The notes below the pieces were generated by a model. That model saw nothing but the letters and a program-made list of their open reading frames with translations, searched no databases and was not told the origin of the DNA. Position numbers and translations under genes: made by a program. Shown here in pieces: positions 54,250 to 63,407 of a DNA stretch of 64,000 nt. Positions within the stretch are counted from its first letter, which is position 1; every line of letters begins with the position of its first letter. The DNA is from Terricaulis sp. (GTDB lineage Bacteria; Pseudomonadota; Alphaproteobacteria; Caulobacterales; Aquidulcibacteraceae): the NCBI GenBank assembly GCA_024707365.1, contig JANPZV010000005.1:434001-498000 (forward strand). The letters are read 5' to 3'.

Positions 54250-55236
54250 TCACGCCGGCTCCTGCTGCGTGATGCAATGGAATGAGCCCCCGCCCGCAAG
54301 GATGGCGTGCGAGGAAAGGCCGAGCACTTTGCGATCCGGGAAAAGCGGCGCCAGCGCGCGAAGCGCATCATCGCCGCTATCGGAATAAATCGGCACGAGC
54401 ACGACGCCGTTGCCGATGAGGAAATTCATATGGCTGGCCGGCACGGCCTCGCCCTCATCATCGACAATGAGCCCCGGCGAGGGAATTTCGATCACCTCAA
54501 GCTTGCGCCCGCGCGCGTCCGTCATGCCGCGCAAGGTGAGCGCGATTTCGCGCAGCACGTCCACGTTCGGATCATCCTTGCCATAAGGCGCCTGGCACAC
54601 GACGCGGCCTGGCCCGACAAAGCGCGCCAGATTATCGATATGCCCATCGGTGTGATCGTTGAGCATGCCTTCATCGAGCCAGAGAATTTTCTCCACGCCA
54701 AACGCGCGCTTTAATTCCACCTCGGCGGCGGCTTCTGTCCAATGGCTGTTGCGATTGGGGTTGAGCACGCATTGGCGCGTGGTGAGCAGCGCGCCTTCGC
54801 CGTCCATCTCCACGCCCCCGCCTTCGAGGATGAAATCGTGGCGCACAAGCTCAGCGCCCGCATGCTCTGCAACCTGCGCGGCCACCGCCTCATCGCCGGC
54901 CATCACGAATTTACCGCCCCAGCCATTATAGCCGAACGCATGCGCGCGGCCCTGGTCATCAAAGATCGGCCCGATATCGCGCAGCCAGATATCGCCATAG
55001 CGGCCCTGGATCAGCTCGCCCGCGCCGGCCAGCGCCAGCTTGGCCGAGGCCTCGCCCTCGCGCCCATCCACAAGCACGCGCACACGCTCCCCGCCTTCGT
55101 GCAAGGCGCGGATCATGGCGGCGACCTCGATGCGCGCGGTGTCGAACGCATCGCCCCAATAGGCCGGTTCGCGCGGCCAGGCTGTCCAGATCGCTTTGTG
55201 CGGCGCCCATTCGGGCGGAATGCGCGTGGTGCTCAT
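54250..55236 (-). CDS. aguA: Agmatine deiminase
   Basis: A 328-residue amidinotransferase-fold enzyme, starting MSTTRIPPEWAPHKAIWTAW at 55236. Key motifs are YGDIWLRDIGPIF, FILEGGGVEMDGEGALLTT, DGMLNDHTDGHIDNLARF-type metal-free active site residues, and the nucleophilic Cys in GGGSFHCITQQEP at the C-terminus. It converts agmatine to N-carbamoylputrescine, next used by AguB. It is the first gene in the aguA-aguB-frnE set. Upstream, the gap to the divergent GT39 gene is 112 bases. Confidence 0.93.
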   Translation of the reverse strand: MSTTRIPPEWAPHKAIWTAWPREPAYWGDAFDTARIEVAAMIRALHEGGERVRVLVDGREGEASAKLALAGAGELIQGRYGDIWLRDIGPIFDDQGRAHAFGYNGWGGKFVMAGDEAVAAQVAEHAGAELVRHDFILEGGGVEMDGEGALLTTRQCVLNPNRNSHWTEAAAEVELKRAFGVEKILWLDEGMLNDHTDGHIDNLARFVGPGRVVCQAPYGKDDPNVDVLREIALTLRGMTDARGRKLEVIEIPSPGLIVDDEGEAVPASHMNFLIGNGVVLVPIYSDSGDDALRALAPLFPDRKVLGLSSHAILAGGGSFHCITQQEPA

Positions 55237-55348
55237 AAGGTGAGCGTTTAACGCATCGGCGGCGGCGAACAAGCGCAGGCGTGCGTGCTGGCGCCCCCGC
55301 CCGGCTGGGCTAAGACCGGGCCGGGGGATATCCAGACTTAAAGGGCCC

Positions 55349-56901
55349 ATGCCGAACGCCGCAAGCGCCGCATTCGATCGACCGAGTATCGCTTTTGTGC
55401 TGCTGCTGGCGGCGCTGACGGGCTTGCGCGTCTATCTGCTGACGATCTCCCGATCGATCTCAATTTCGACGAAGCCCAGTATTGGACATGGTCGCGCTCA
55501 TTCGAGTGGGGCTATTTCACCAAGCCGCCGATGGTGGCCTGGGCGATCGCGGCGACAACCGCGCTGTTTGGCGATGCGGAATGGGCGGTGCGGCTTGCCG
55601 CGCCGTTCGCGCATGCGCTCACCGCCACCGGGCTTTATCTGCTGGGCCGCTCGATGTTTGGCGGCTGGGCCGGATTTTGGGCCGGCTTTCTGTGGCTGAC
55701 CATTCCGGGCGTTTTCTTTTCGTCCAACATTATTTCCACCGATCCGCTGATGCTGCCCTCCTGGGCGCTGGGGCTTTACGCTTTCTGGCGGCTAACGGTG
55801 ACGCGCGCCTGGATTTGGGCGGTGCTGGTGGGCGTCGCCATCGGGCTGGGGCTGCAAGCCAAATACGCGATGCTGTATTTTCCCGTCGGCATGGCGCTGG
55901 CGGCATGGTGGGTGAAGCCGGTGCGCGAGGCGCTTTCGGGCTGGCGCTGGGCGCCGATTGCGCTGATCGCGCTTTTGATCATTTCGCCCAACATTATTTG
56001 GAACGCGCTCAACGGTTTTGTCACCGCCTCGCACACGGCGGAAAATCTCGATCTCAACAGCCCGCGCTTTTTCAATCTCGATGAGCTGTTTGAGTTTGAG
56101 ATCGGCCAGGCGCTGCTGATCGGGCCGCTGATCTTCGCGGCGTTGTTTGCGCTGTTCTGGCGCGCGATCCGCCGCAGCGCGAGCTTGACCGATGAGGATA
56201 AATTCCTGCTCGCGTTCGTGCTGCCGGCGTTTGTCGTGGTTTCCACCATCGCCTTCGTGACGCGCGCCAACGCCAATTGGGCGGTGGTGTGTTATGTCGG
56301 CGCGATCACCTGGGTGGCGGGGCGCTTTATCGCTTCCAAGATGAGCCGGCGTTTTCTCGCCGCCGCCGCCGCGCTGAACATCGCCTTCGGCGCCGCCATC
56401 GTGGCCGCGCCGTTCGCGCCGGATTTTTCGGCGCAGTTCAAAAACGTGCGCGCCTCGCTGCGCTGGGAGGAAACCGCGCGCGAGATCGCGCTGCGCGCCG
56501 CAGCCCAGCCGGGCGAAGCACCGTTCACCGCCGTTCTCGTCGATGATCGGGCCACCTATTTCGAGCTGGCTTATTATTGGCGCCACGCCCGCCGCGCCGG
56601 CGCGCCCTTGCCGCCTGTGCGCATGTGGCTGCTGCATGGCTATGCGCGCAATTCCGCGGAATCGATCGATCCGATGCGCGCCGAAGAAAGCGGGCGCGTG
56701 CTGGTGGTGCATTCCTCGCGCGATTATGTGCCGTTCGTGGCCGCTGATTTCAGCAATTTCCGCCGCGTGGAACGGCTCACCGTGCCGCTGGGCGGGGAAT
56801 ATAATCGCGAGCTGGAAATCTCCGTCGCTGAAGGCTTCCAGCCTGCGCCGCGCGATGCCGCGTTTCGGCAGCGGCTGCTGGAGATGCAGGGGCGGCGTTA
56901 A
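55349..56901 (+). CDS. GT39/ArnT-like membrane glycosyltransferase, frameshifted
   Basis: About 517 residues in two frames. The start, MPNAASAAFDRPSIAFVLLL, has a first membrane helix; one base is missing near 55446-55450, after which LPIDLNFDEAQYWTWSRSFE, then WGYFTKPPMVAWAIA appear. The DEAxYW acidic pair and the following PP-MVAW are the signature of the dolichyl-phosphate-mannose mannosyltransferase / ArnT superfamily. Many further helices follow (LYLLGRSMFGGWAGFWAGFL, ALIALLIISPNIIWNAL), then a soluble C-terminal part. It transfers a sugar from a lipid carrier to lipid A or cell-surface glycans. The exact acceptor cannot be told. Confidence 0.86.
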
Positions 56902-56905
56902 GTTT

Positions 56906-57040
56906 CCGCTTCCCCGCCGAGCGCCCGGCGAAAGCCGGGCCAAGAGCGGGGATCCAGGAGCGCGCGCGCGAACGTCGAGCCTGTTGCTCTGGATCCCGGC
57001 TCGCACCGCGGCTTTCGCCGGGGCTGCGTCCGGGAAGCGG
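56906..57040. repeat. GGATCCAG-type intergenic palindrome, copy 1
   Basis: A 135-base nested palindrome: CCGCTTCCC (56906) / GGGAAGCGG (to 57040), GGCGAAAGCC / GGCTTTCGCC, and GGGGATCCAG / CTGGATCCC. It shares the exact GTTGCTCTGGATCCC segment with the palindrome at 62.5 kb. It lies between the convergent GT39 and edd genes. Confidence 0.85.
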
Positions 57041-57050
57041 CCATCGCGGC

Positions 57051-58881
57051 TTAAGCCGGATCGTAATCCGGAAACGCCGAGCCGCCATGCTCAGCCGAGC
57101 AGGCGTTGTGCCGGAACAGCGTGAACAATTCGCGGCCCAGCCCGCGCTGGTTGTCCGCCAGATCAAGCTGCGCCGGCGCGCGCGCGCGCCAATCGCTGGG
57201 GCTCACCACATCGAGCACGCCGGCTTGCCCATCCACGCGCAGCACATCGCCTGAGCGCACTTTGGCGATCGGCCCGCCTTCGGCCGCTTCAGGCGTGACG
57301 TGAATGGCGGCAAGCACTTTACCGCTGGCGCCCGAGAGGCGCCCATCCGTGACCAGCGCGACTTGAAAGCCGCGATCCTGCAGCGCGCCCACCAGCGGCA
57401 TCAGCTTGTGCAATTCCGGCATGCCGTTCGCGCGCGGCCCCTGCCCGCGCACCACCAGCACGCAATCCTTATCAAGCACGCCGGCCTTGAACGCGGCTTG
57501 CACCTCCGCTTGCGTATCGAACACCAGCGCCGGCGCCCTCGACGATGCGTTTCTCTTCGGCCACCGCCGAAACCTTCACGCACGCGCGCCCCAACCCTCC
57601 GGCGAGCAAGCGCAGGCCGCCATCGGCGGAGAACGGGGCCTTGGCCGAACGCAGCACGCTTTCATCGCCGCTCACGGCCGGCGCATCGCGCCAAGCCGCG
57701 CTTTCGCCCGCCAGGAACGGCTCTTGCGCATACGCGCCGAAACCTTGTTCCGCGACGCTGATCACATCGCCATGCAGCAAACCCGCATCGAGCAATTCGC
57801 GCGTGAGAAAGCCCATCCCGCCCGCGGCGTGGAAATGGTTCACATCCGCCGCGCCGTTCGGATAGATGCGCGAGAGCAATGGCGTGACATGCGAAAGCTC
57901 GGAAAAATCATCCCAATTGATCTCAATCCCCGCCGCCAGCGCAATCGCCGGCAAATGGATGAAATGATTGGTTGAGCCGCCCGTGGCCATGAGGCCGACC
58001 ATGGCGTTGACGATGGCCTTTTCATCCACCACGCGGCCGATGGGGCGATAATCATCGCCAAGCCCTGTGATCGCCGCCGCGCGCTTTGTCGCCGCCACGG
58101 TGAGCGCCTCGCGCAGCGGCGTGTTGGGATTCACGAACGCCGCGCCCGGCAGATGCAGCCCCATCAATTCCACCATCATCTGATTGGAATTGGCCGTGCC
58201 GTAAAACGTGCAGGTGCCTTGCGCGTGATAGCTTTCGGCTTCGGCCTCAAGCAGCGCCTCGCGCCCGATCTTGCCTTCGGCGAACAATTGCCGCCGCGCG
58301 GCTTTTTCTTTGTTGGGCAAGCCAGATGGCATCGGCCCGGCCGGCACAAGAATGCACGGCAGCCACGGAAAGCGCAGCGCCCCGATCAGCAAACCCGGCA
58401 CGATCTTATCGCACACGCCCAGCAAGAGCGCGGAATCATACGTCGCGTGCGAAAGCGAAACCGCGGTGGAGAGCGCGATCGCATCGCGCGAAAACAAAGA
58501 GAGCTCCATGCCCTCAAAGCCCTGGGTGACGCCATCGCACATCGCCGGCACCCCGCCTGCGACCTGCGCGACAGCGTGCGCCTCACGCGCGGCTTTGCGG
58601 ATGATCTGCGGGTAATGCTCATACGGCGCATGCGCGGAGAGCATGTCGTTGTAGGACGTCACGATTCCAATCGAAGGCCATTTGCCGCCGAGCAGCTGGA
58701 TTTTATCCTGCACGGCGCAACCGGCGCTGGTGTGCGCCTGGTTCGCTTCGGCGATCTTGGTGCGCGCCGGTTTGCTGGGATCGTAGGCTTCGATCAGATC
58801 GAGGTAACGCCGCCGCCGCTTGGCGCTGCGCTGGATGATCCGCTCGGTGATGGCGGCGAGTGTGGAATTCAGTTCGGCCAT
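57051..58881 (-). CDS. edd: 6-phosphogluconate dehydratase, frameshifted
   Basis: About 610 residues in two frames. The N-terminal part starts [20 protein letters not shown] at 58881 and has [79 protein letters not shown] and [18 protein letters not shown], with the Cys residues of the iron-sulfur cluster. The C-terminal part, [20 protein letters not shown], then [20 protein letters not shown], follows an extra base near 57530-57534. It removes water from 6-phosphogluconate to give KDPG. It lies 166 bases downstream of zwf on the same strand, across a palindromic repeat. One indel in an essential-type gene suggests error. Confidence 0.9.
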
Positions 58882-58896
58882 TTCACCTCTCCACCA

Positions 58897-59032
58897 CCCA
58901 TTCCCGGGGCGCCGCGAAGCGGCGAGCCCGGGACCCATAGACGCAATCGGTTCAGAACAATCACGTTGCGTCTGAGTTTATGGGCCCCGGACTTGGCGCT
59001 TGCGCGCCAATCCGGGGATGGGTGTTTCATCT
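58897..59032. repeat. Intergenic palindrome between zwf and edd
   Basis: Nested inverted repeats: CCCATTCCCGGGGC / CCGGGGATGGG-type ends, GGACCCATAGACGCAA / TTGCGTC...TATGGGCC near the centre, and two small hairpins (GCCGCGAAGCGGC, TTGGCGCTTGCGCGCCAA). It is about 136 bases long. It may weaken read-through from zwf into edd. Confidence 0.78.
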
Positions 59033-59047
59033 GTATCTAAGTCGCGT

Positions 59048-60513
59048 TCACTCCGGATCCCACCAGGCGCGCCCGTCGCGATCCAGCATCAGCGCCGATT
59101 GCGTCGGCCCGTTTGAGCCGGCGGCGTAAGCGCTGGGCTCGCCGCCCTGTTCTTCCCAAGCCGCCAGCAGCGCATCGGCCCATTCCCAAGCCGCATCCAC
59201 CTCATCGCGCCGCATGAAAAGGCCAAGATTGCCGCGCGCCACATCCATGAGCAGGCGCTCATACGCATCGGGATAGCGCACGCCGAATTCTTCTTCGTAG
59301 GTGAGATCAAGCGCCGCCGATTTGATGCGCAAGCCGCCCGGCCCCGGCTCTTTCATGTTCAGCCACAGCTTCACGCCCTCATCGGGCTGCAAACGCATCA
59401 CCAAACGGTTCGGCCCGGCCGCGCCTTCGCCAAACAACGGCACCGGCGTTTCCTTGAACTGCACCACGATTTCCGAGCGGCGCCCGCCCATGCGCTTGCC
59501 GGTGCGCAGATAAAACGGCACGCCCGCCCAGCGCCAATTTTCCACCTCGGCCTTGATCGCCACGAAGGTTTCGGTTTTTGAGGCCGCGCCCACTTCTTCG
59601 TTGTAGCCCGGCACGGCTTTGCCGTTCACCAGGCCGGCGCGATATTGCCCGCGCACGGTTTTGCTGGCCACATCGGCGGGGCCAATGCGCTTGAGCGCGG
59701 AAAGCACTTTGAGTTTTTCGGTGCGGATCGCATCGCCATCGACGGAATTGGGGCTTTCGAGCGCCACCAGGCAAAGCAATTGCAGGATATGGTTTTGCAC
59801 CATATCGCGCAGCGCGCCGCTTTTATCATAATAGCCGGCGCGCCCCTCGACGCCCAAATCCTCGGCCACCGTGATCTGCACGTGATCAATATAGGCGCGC
59901 GACCAAACCGGCTCGACCATCATGTTGGCGAAGCGCAGCACGAGCAGGTTCTGCACCGTCTCCTTGCCGAGATAATGATCGATGCGGAAGGTGTTGTGCT
60001 CGGCGAACACCGCGCCCACGCCGTCATTGATCTCACGCGAGGAGGCCAGATCGCGGCCGATCGGCTTTTCCAAAACGATGCGCGCGTCGGGCCCGGCCAG
60101 CCCCGCTTCGCTCAGGCGCTGCGCGATGCCGACGAACAGGCTCGGCGCGGTGGAGAGATAATAGATGCGCGTGTTGCCATTGCCGTTGGAGAGCGCCTGG
60201 CTCAGCGGCGCCCATGCGCTGGCGGGCGCTGTGGCGTCCAGCGTGACGTATTCCACGTGCTTGAGGAAATCGGCGCACTTGGCGCGATCGAGATCGCCCG
60301 GCGCGAATTTCTCCCGGCTCTCGGCCACCAGCTTGCGGAACGCTTCTGTGTCCATCTCCGAGCGCGCCACGCCGATGATGCGTGATTGGGGCGGATTTGC
60401 CCGTCGAGAAAACGGTGCAGCAGCGCCGGGAACAGCTTGCGCAGCGACAAATCCCCGGTCGCGCCAAACACGACCAGATCAAACGGCGGGACAGGGACAA
60501 ACTCAGCGGCCAT
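59048..60513 (-). CDS. zwf: Glucose-6-phosphate 1-dehydrogenase, frameshifted
   Basis: About 488 residues. The N-terminus MAAEFVPVPPFDLVVFGATG, then DLSLRKLFPALLHRF contains the NADP loop. A missing base near 60393-60395 separates it from SRIIGVARSEMDTEAFRKLV. The substrate site RIDHYLGKETVQNLLVLRFA, the later KPIGRDL and QNHILQLLCLVALE segments and the C-terminal AWEWADALLAAWEEQGG, then WWDPE are normal. It oxidises glucose 6-phosphate to the 6-phosphogluconolactone and feeds Edd. It is divergent from a LacI-family gene, with a good LacI-type operator 24 bases before the zwf start. No pgl gene lies next to it here. Confidence 0.92.
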
Positions 60514-60536
60514 GGATTATCGACACTCCAATGCGC

Positions 60537-60552
60537 ATGTTAGCGCAAACAT
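60537..60552. promoter_or_regulatory. LacI-family operator candidate
   Basis: ATGTTAGCGCAAACAT is palindromic at 14 of 16 positions and has the central CG and AACAT/ATGTT arms typical of LacI/GalR-family sites. It lies in the zwf-lacI divergent gap, 24 bases before the zwf ATG. The adjacent LacI-type regulator is the natural candidate to bind it. Confidence 0.65.
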
Positions 60553-60679
60553 TCAAGGCGTTCGCCCCTAAAGTCCAAGTGGAATTTTCGCCCCGCAGCG
60601 CGAAATTGTCCCGCGACATTTGCGTTGCCAATGGCCCCTTGCGCCGCCTAAGCTTTTCTCACGGAAAGATAAAATCTCC

Positions 60680-61744
60680 ATGGCCGAACACGAAGCGCCC
60701 CCGCCGCGACGCGGCCTTGGCGGCGAAAAAAAGACCACAATCAACGACATCGCGCGGCTGGCCGGGGTGTCGAAAAAAACCGTCTCGCGCGTGATCAACC
60801 AATCGCCGTTCGTGAAGGAAGAAACCCGCGAGCGCATCAATGCGATTATCGCAGAAACCGGTTTCTCACCGGACCCGCAAGCGCGGGGGCTGGCCTTCCG
60901 CCGCTCCTTCCTGATCGGCCTCGTCTACGACAATCCCAACCCGCAATATGTCGTCAATATGCAGCTTGGGCTGCTCGATGCGATGCGGGGCTCTGGCTAC
61001 GAATTGGTCGTCCACCCCTGCAACCGGGGCGCACCGACCTTCCTGGCCGATTTCCGCCGCTTCATTGAGCGCCAGAAGCTTTCCGGCGTGGTGCTGACCC
61101 CCTCGGTATCGGAGGATGATCGGGTCAAAGCCGTGCTTGAGGAAATCGGCTGCGCCTATATCCGCATCGCCTCGGTGCCGGTGGATGAGCCAAGCCATAT
61201 CATCGTCTCGAACGACCGCGTCGGCGGGCGCGCGGCGGCGCGGCATCTGGCCGAACTTGGCCACAAAATTATCGGCTTCATCTCCGGCCCGCCCAGCTTC
61301 CGCTCCTCGCACGAGCGGCGCGGCGGCTTTGAAGATGAGCTGAAAGACCGCAAAATCAGCCTCACCCCCGATTACATCATGCAGGGCGCCTATACGTTTG
61401 AAACCGGCCTTTCCTGCGCGGCCGAGCTGCTCTCGCGCACGCCGCGCCCCACCGCGATTTTCGCGGCGAATGACGAAATGGCCGCCGGCGCGCTGCACGC
61501 CATCCGCCGCGCCGGGCTGACCTGCCCGGCCGATGTTTCGGTGGTGGGGTTCGACGATTTCCAGATCGCCTCCTCGGTGTGGCCGCCGCTGACCACCGTG
61601 CGCTCGCCCACGCGCGAGATCGGGCGGATGGCGGCGGAAAAGCTGATCGCCCTCTCCGCCGGCCAGGTCCAAGCCCGCGAAGCCGCCCCTGGGGCCGCCC
61701 CGGCGCTGGTGGTGCGGGACTCCACCGGGCCTGCGGCCAATTAA
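60680..61744 (+). CDS. LacI family transcriptional regulator
   Basis: A 354-residue LacI/GalR protein. The start at ATG 60680 gives a 20-residue polar lead, then the HTH TTINDIARLAGVSKKTVSRV and the hinge INQSPFVKEETRERINAIIA. The periplasmic-binding-like domain has GLVYDNPNPQYVVNMQLGLL, ISGPPSFRSSHERRGGFEDE, IFAANDEMAAGALHAIRRAG and VVGFDDFQIASSVWPPLTTV. It probably binds a sugar acid or its phosphate. It is divergent from zwf and 77 bases before the isomerase gene on its own strand, so it is well placed to control both directions. Confidence 0.92.
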   Translation: MAEHEAPPPRRGLGGEKKTTINDIARLAGVSKKTVSRVINQSPFVKEETRERINAIIAETGFSPDPQARGLAFRRSFLIGLVYDNPNPQYVVNMQLGLLDAMRGSGYELVVHPCNRGAPTFLADFRRFIERQKLSGVVLTPSVSEDDRVKAVLEEIGCAYIRIASVPVDEPSHIIVSNDRVGGRAAARHLAELGHKIIGFISGPPSFRSSHERRGGFEDELKDRKISLTPDYIMQGAYTFETGLSCAAELLSRTPRPTAIFAANDEMAAGALHAIRRAGLTCPADVSVVGFDDFQIASSVWPPLTTVRSPTREIGRMAAEKLIALSAGQVQAREAAPGAAPALVVRDSTGPAAN

Positions 61745-61778
61745 GCCAGCCCTTGCCCACGGGGCTTGAATCACCACC

Positions 61779-61793
61779 TGACACCGGTTACCA
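61779..61793. promoter_or_regulatory. Possible second LacI-type site before the isomerase gene
   Basis: TGACACCGGTTACCA holds an ACCGGT core with partial dyad symmetry, 29 bases before the isomerase start. ACCGGT-cored operators are common for LacI regulators of sugar-acid genes. The arms match poorly, so this is tentative. Confidence 0.3.
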
Positions 61794-61821
61794 AAGGCGC
61801 CAGATAGGGAAAGGTTTCGCC

Positions 61822-62463
61822 ATGAAGATCGCGCTCATCATCGAAAACAGCCAGGCCGCGAAAAGCAGCATCGTGCATGACGCGCTGACCTCGGTGGCTG
61901 AGCCGCTGGGCCATCAGGTGCATCATTACGGGATGTATTCCGCCGAAGATAAAGCCTCGCTCACCTATGTGATGAACGGGCTGCTCACCGGCATCCTGCT
62001 CAATTCCAAAGCGGCGGATTTTGTCGTCACCGGCTGCGGCACCGGCATGGGCTCGATGCTGGCGGCCAATGCGATGCCGGGCGTGTTCTGCGGCCTCATC
62101 GCTGATCCGACCGATGCGTTCCTGTTCGGCCAGATCAATGACGGCAACGCCATCGCCATGCCTTACGCCAAAGGCTTTGGCTGGGCGGCGGAGCTCAATC
62201 TGCAAGATTGCTATCGCAAGCTGTTCGATGGCGAACGCGGCTTGGGCTATCCGAAGGAACGCGCGGCCATCATGGCGAAAAATCGCGGCATCCTCAAAGA
62301 GCTGAAGGCCGCCGCGAGCCACGACATGCTGACGGTGTTGAAATCGGTGGATCAAGAGCTGCTGAAAGCGGCTGTTGCGGGCGAGCGCTTTGAAGAGCTG
62401 TTCTTCGCCAACGCGCAGGACGCGGCGATCGCCGATTACATTCGCAGCGTGCGCGCCTCATAA
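61822..62463 (+). CDS. RpiB/LacAB-family sugar isomerase, DhuI-like
   Basis: A 213-residue member of the RpiB family. The start is at ATG 61822, with GAAAGG upstream. The active-site segment VVTGCGTGMGSMLAANAMPG, then VFCGLIADPTDAF carries the expected Cys. It is longer than RpiB (about 150), with a C-terminal helical extension KSVDQELLKAAVAGERFEEL. Next to KduD and KDG kinase, it is best read as the isomerase of unsaturated uronate metabolism (the role known for DhuI, an RpiB-like enzyme), replacing cupin-type KduI. Ribose 5-phosphate isomerase is the other possibility. Confidence 0.82.
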   Translation: MKIALIIENSQAAKSSIVHDALTSVAEPLGHQVHHYGMYSAEDKASLTYVMNGLLTGILLNSKAADFVVTGCGTGMGSMLAANAMPGVFCGLIADPTDAFLFGQINDGNAIAMPYAKGFGWAAELNLQDCYRKLFDGERGLGYPKERAAIMAKNRGILKELKAAASHDMLTVLKSVDQELLKAAVAGERFEELFFANAQDAAIADYIRSVRAS

Positions 62464-62483
62464 GAAGCGCGTTGAAGCAACAA

Positions 62484-62609
62484 CGCTTCCCGGCCAAGCG
62501 CCGCACTTGATGCGGCGCGCGCGCCGGGATCCAGAGCTAAGAGCTGCGTCCGTTGCTCTGGATCCCCGCTCTCGGCCCCGCTTTCGCGGGGCGCTTGGCC
62601 GGGAAACGC
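62484..62609. repeat. GGATCCAG-type intergenic palindrome, copy 2
   Basis: Nested inverted repeats: CGCTTCCCGGCCAAGCGCC / GCGCTTGGCCGGGAAACG at the ends, GGGATCCAGAG / CTCTGGATCCC inside, and hairpins GCCGC...GCGGC and GCCCCGC / GCGGGGC. The GTTGCTCTGGATCCC segment is identical to that in the 56.9 kb palindrome. It separates the isomerase and kduD genes, which are otherwise in the same direction. Confidence 0.85.
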
Positions 62610-62630
62610 GAGAAACACCGCGAGAAAGTC

Positions 62631-63386
62631 ATGACCAATCTTTTTTCCCTTTCCGGCCAAACCGCGATCGTCACCGGCGGCAATGTCGGGCTTGGCCAAG
62701 CCATCGCGCTGGCGCTGGCGCAAGCGGGCGCGGACATCGTTTCCGTTGCGCGGCGGCCTTCCAGCGAAACCGGTGAGAAAGTCGCGGGCCTGGGCCGCGG
62801 CTTTCTTTCCATCGAGGCTGATCTTTCGAGCAACGCGCCCATTCAAGGCATCGTTGACCGCACCATCGCGCAGTTCGGCGCCGTCGATATTCTCGTCAAC
62901 AATGCCGGCATCATCCGCCGCGCCGATAGCGTGGATTTCACCGAGGCCGATTGGGATCAGGTGATCGACACCAATCTCAAATCCGCGTTCTTCCTCGCCC
63001 AAGCGGCGGGCAAGCACATGATCAAGAGCGGGCGCGGCAAGATCATCAACATCGCCTCGATGCTTTCTTTCCAGGGCGGCATCCGCGTTCCATCCTACAC
63101 CGCCAGCAAAAGCGGGCTTGCCGGCCTCACCAAGCTGCTGGCCTGCGAGTGGGCGGGCAAAGGCGTGAACGTGAACGCCATCGCGCCCGGCTATATGAGC
63201 ACCGACAACACCGAGGCGTTGCGCGCCGATCCGGTGCGCAACCAGCAGATCATGGATCGCATCCCGGCAGGGCGCTGGGGCGAATCCGCCGATCTCGGCG
63301 GCGCGGCGGTGTTTCTGGCCAGCGCGGCCTCAGATTACGTGCATGGCGCGATCATTCCGGTGGACGGGGGCTGGCTCGCGCGCTGA
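62631..63386 (+). CDS. kduD: 2-dehydro-3-deoxy-D-gluconate 5-dehydrogenase (KduD-type SDR)
   Basis: A 251-residue SDR from ATG 62631. LFSLSGQTAIVTGGNVGLGQ is the cofactor loop; NNAGIIRRADSVDFTEADWD, then INIASMLSFQGGIRVPSYTA and SKSGLAGLTKLLACEW hold the catalytic Ser-Tyr-Lys; NAIAPGYMSTDNTEALRAD and GGAAVFLASAASDYVHGAII are typical of KduD. It reduces 2,5-diketo-3-deoxygluconate to KDG with NADH. It lies 21 bases before the KDG-kinase gene and 167 bases after the isomerase gene, across a palindrome. DhuD is a functional equivalent. Confidence 0.9.
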   Translation: MTNLFSLSGQTAIVTGGNVGLGQAIALALAQAGADIVSVARRPSSETGEKVAGLGRGFLSIEADLSSNAPIQGIVDRTIAQFGAVDILVNNAGIIRRADSVDFTEADWDQVIDTNLKSAFFLAQAAGKHMIKSGRGKIINIASMLSFQGGIRVPSYTASKSGLAGLTKLLACEWAGKGVNVNAIAPGYMSTDNTEALRADPVRNQQIMDRIPAGRWGESADLGGAAVFLASAASDYVHGAIIPVDGGWLAR

Positions 63387-63407
63387 GGCCCCACTAAGGA
63401 TAGGCTC

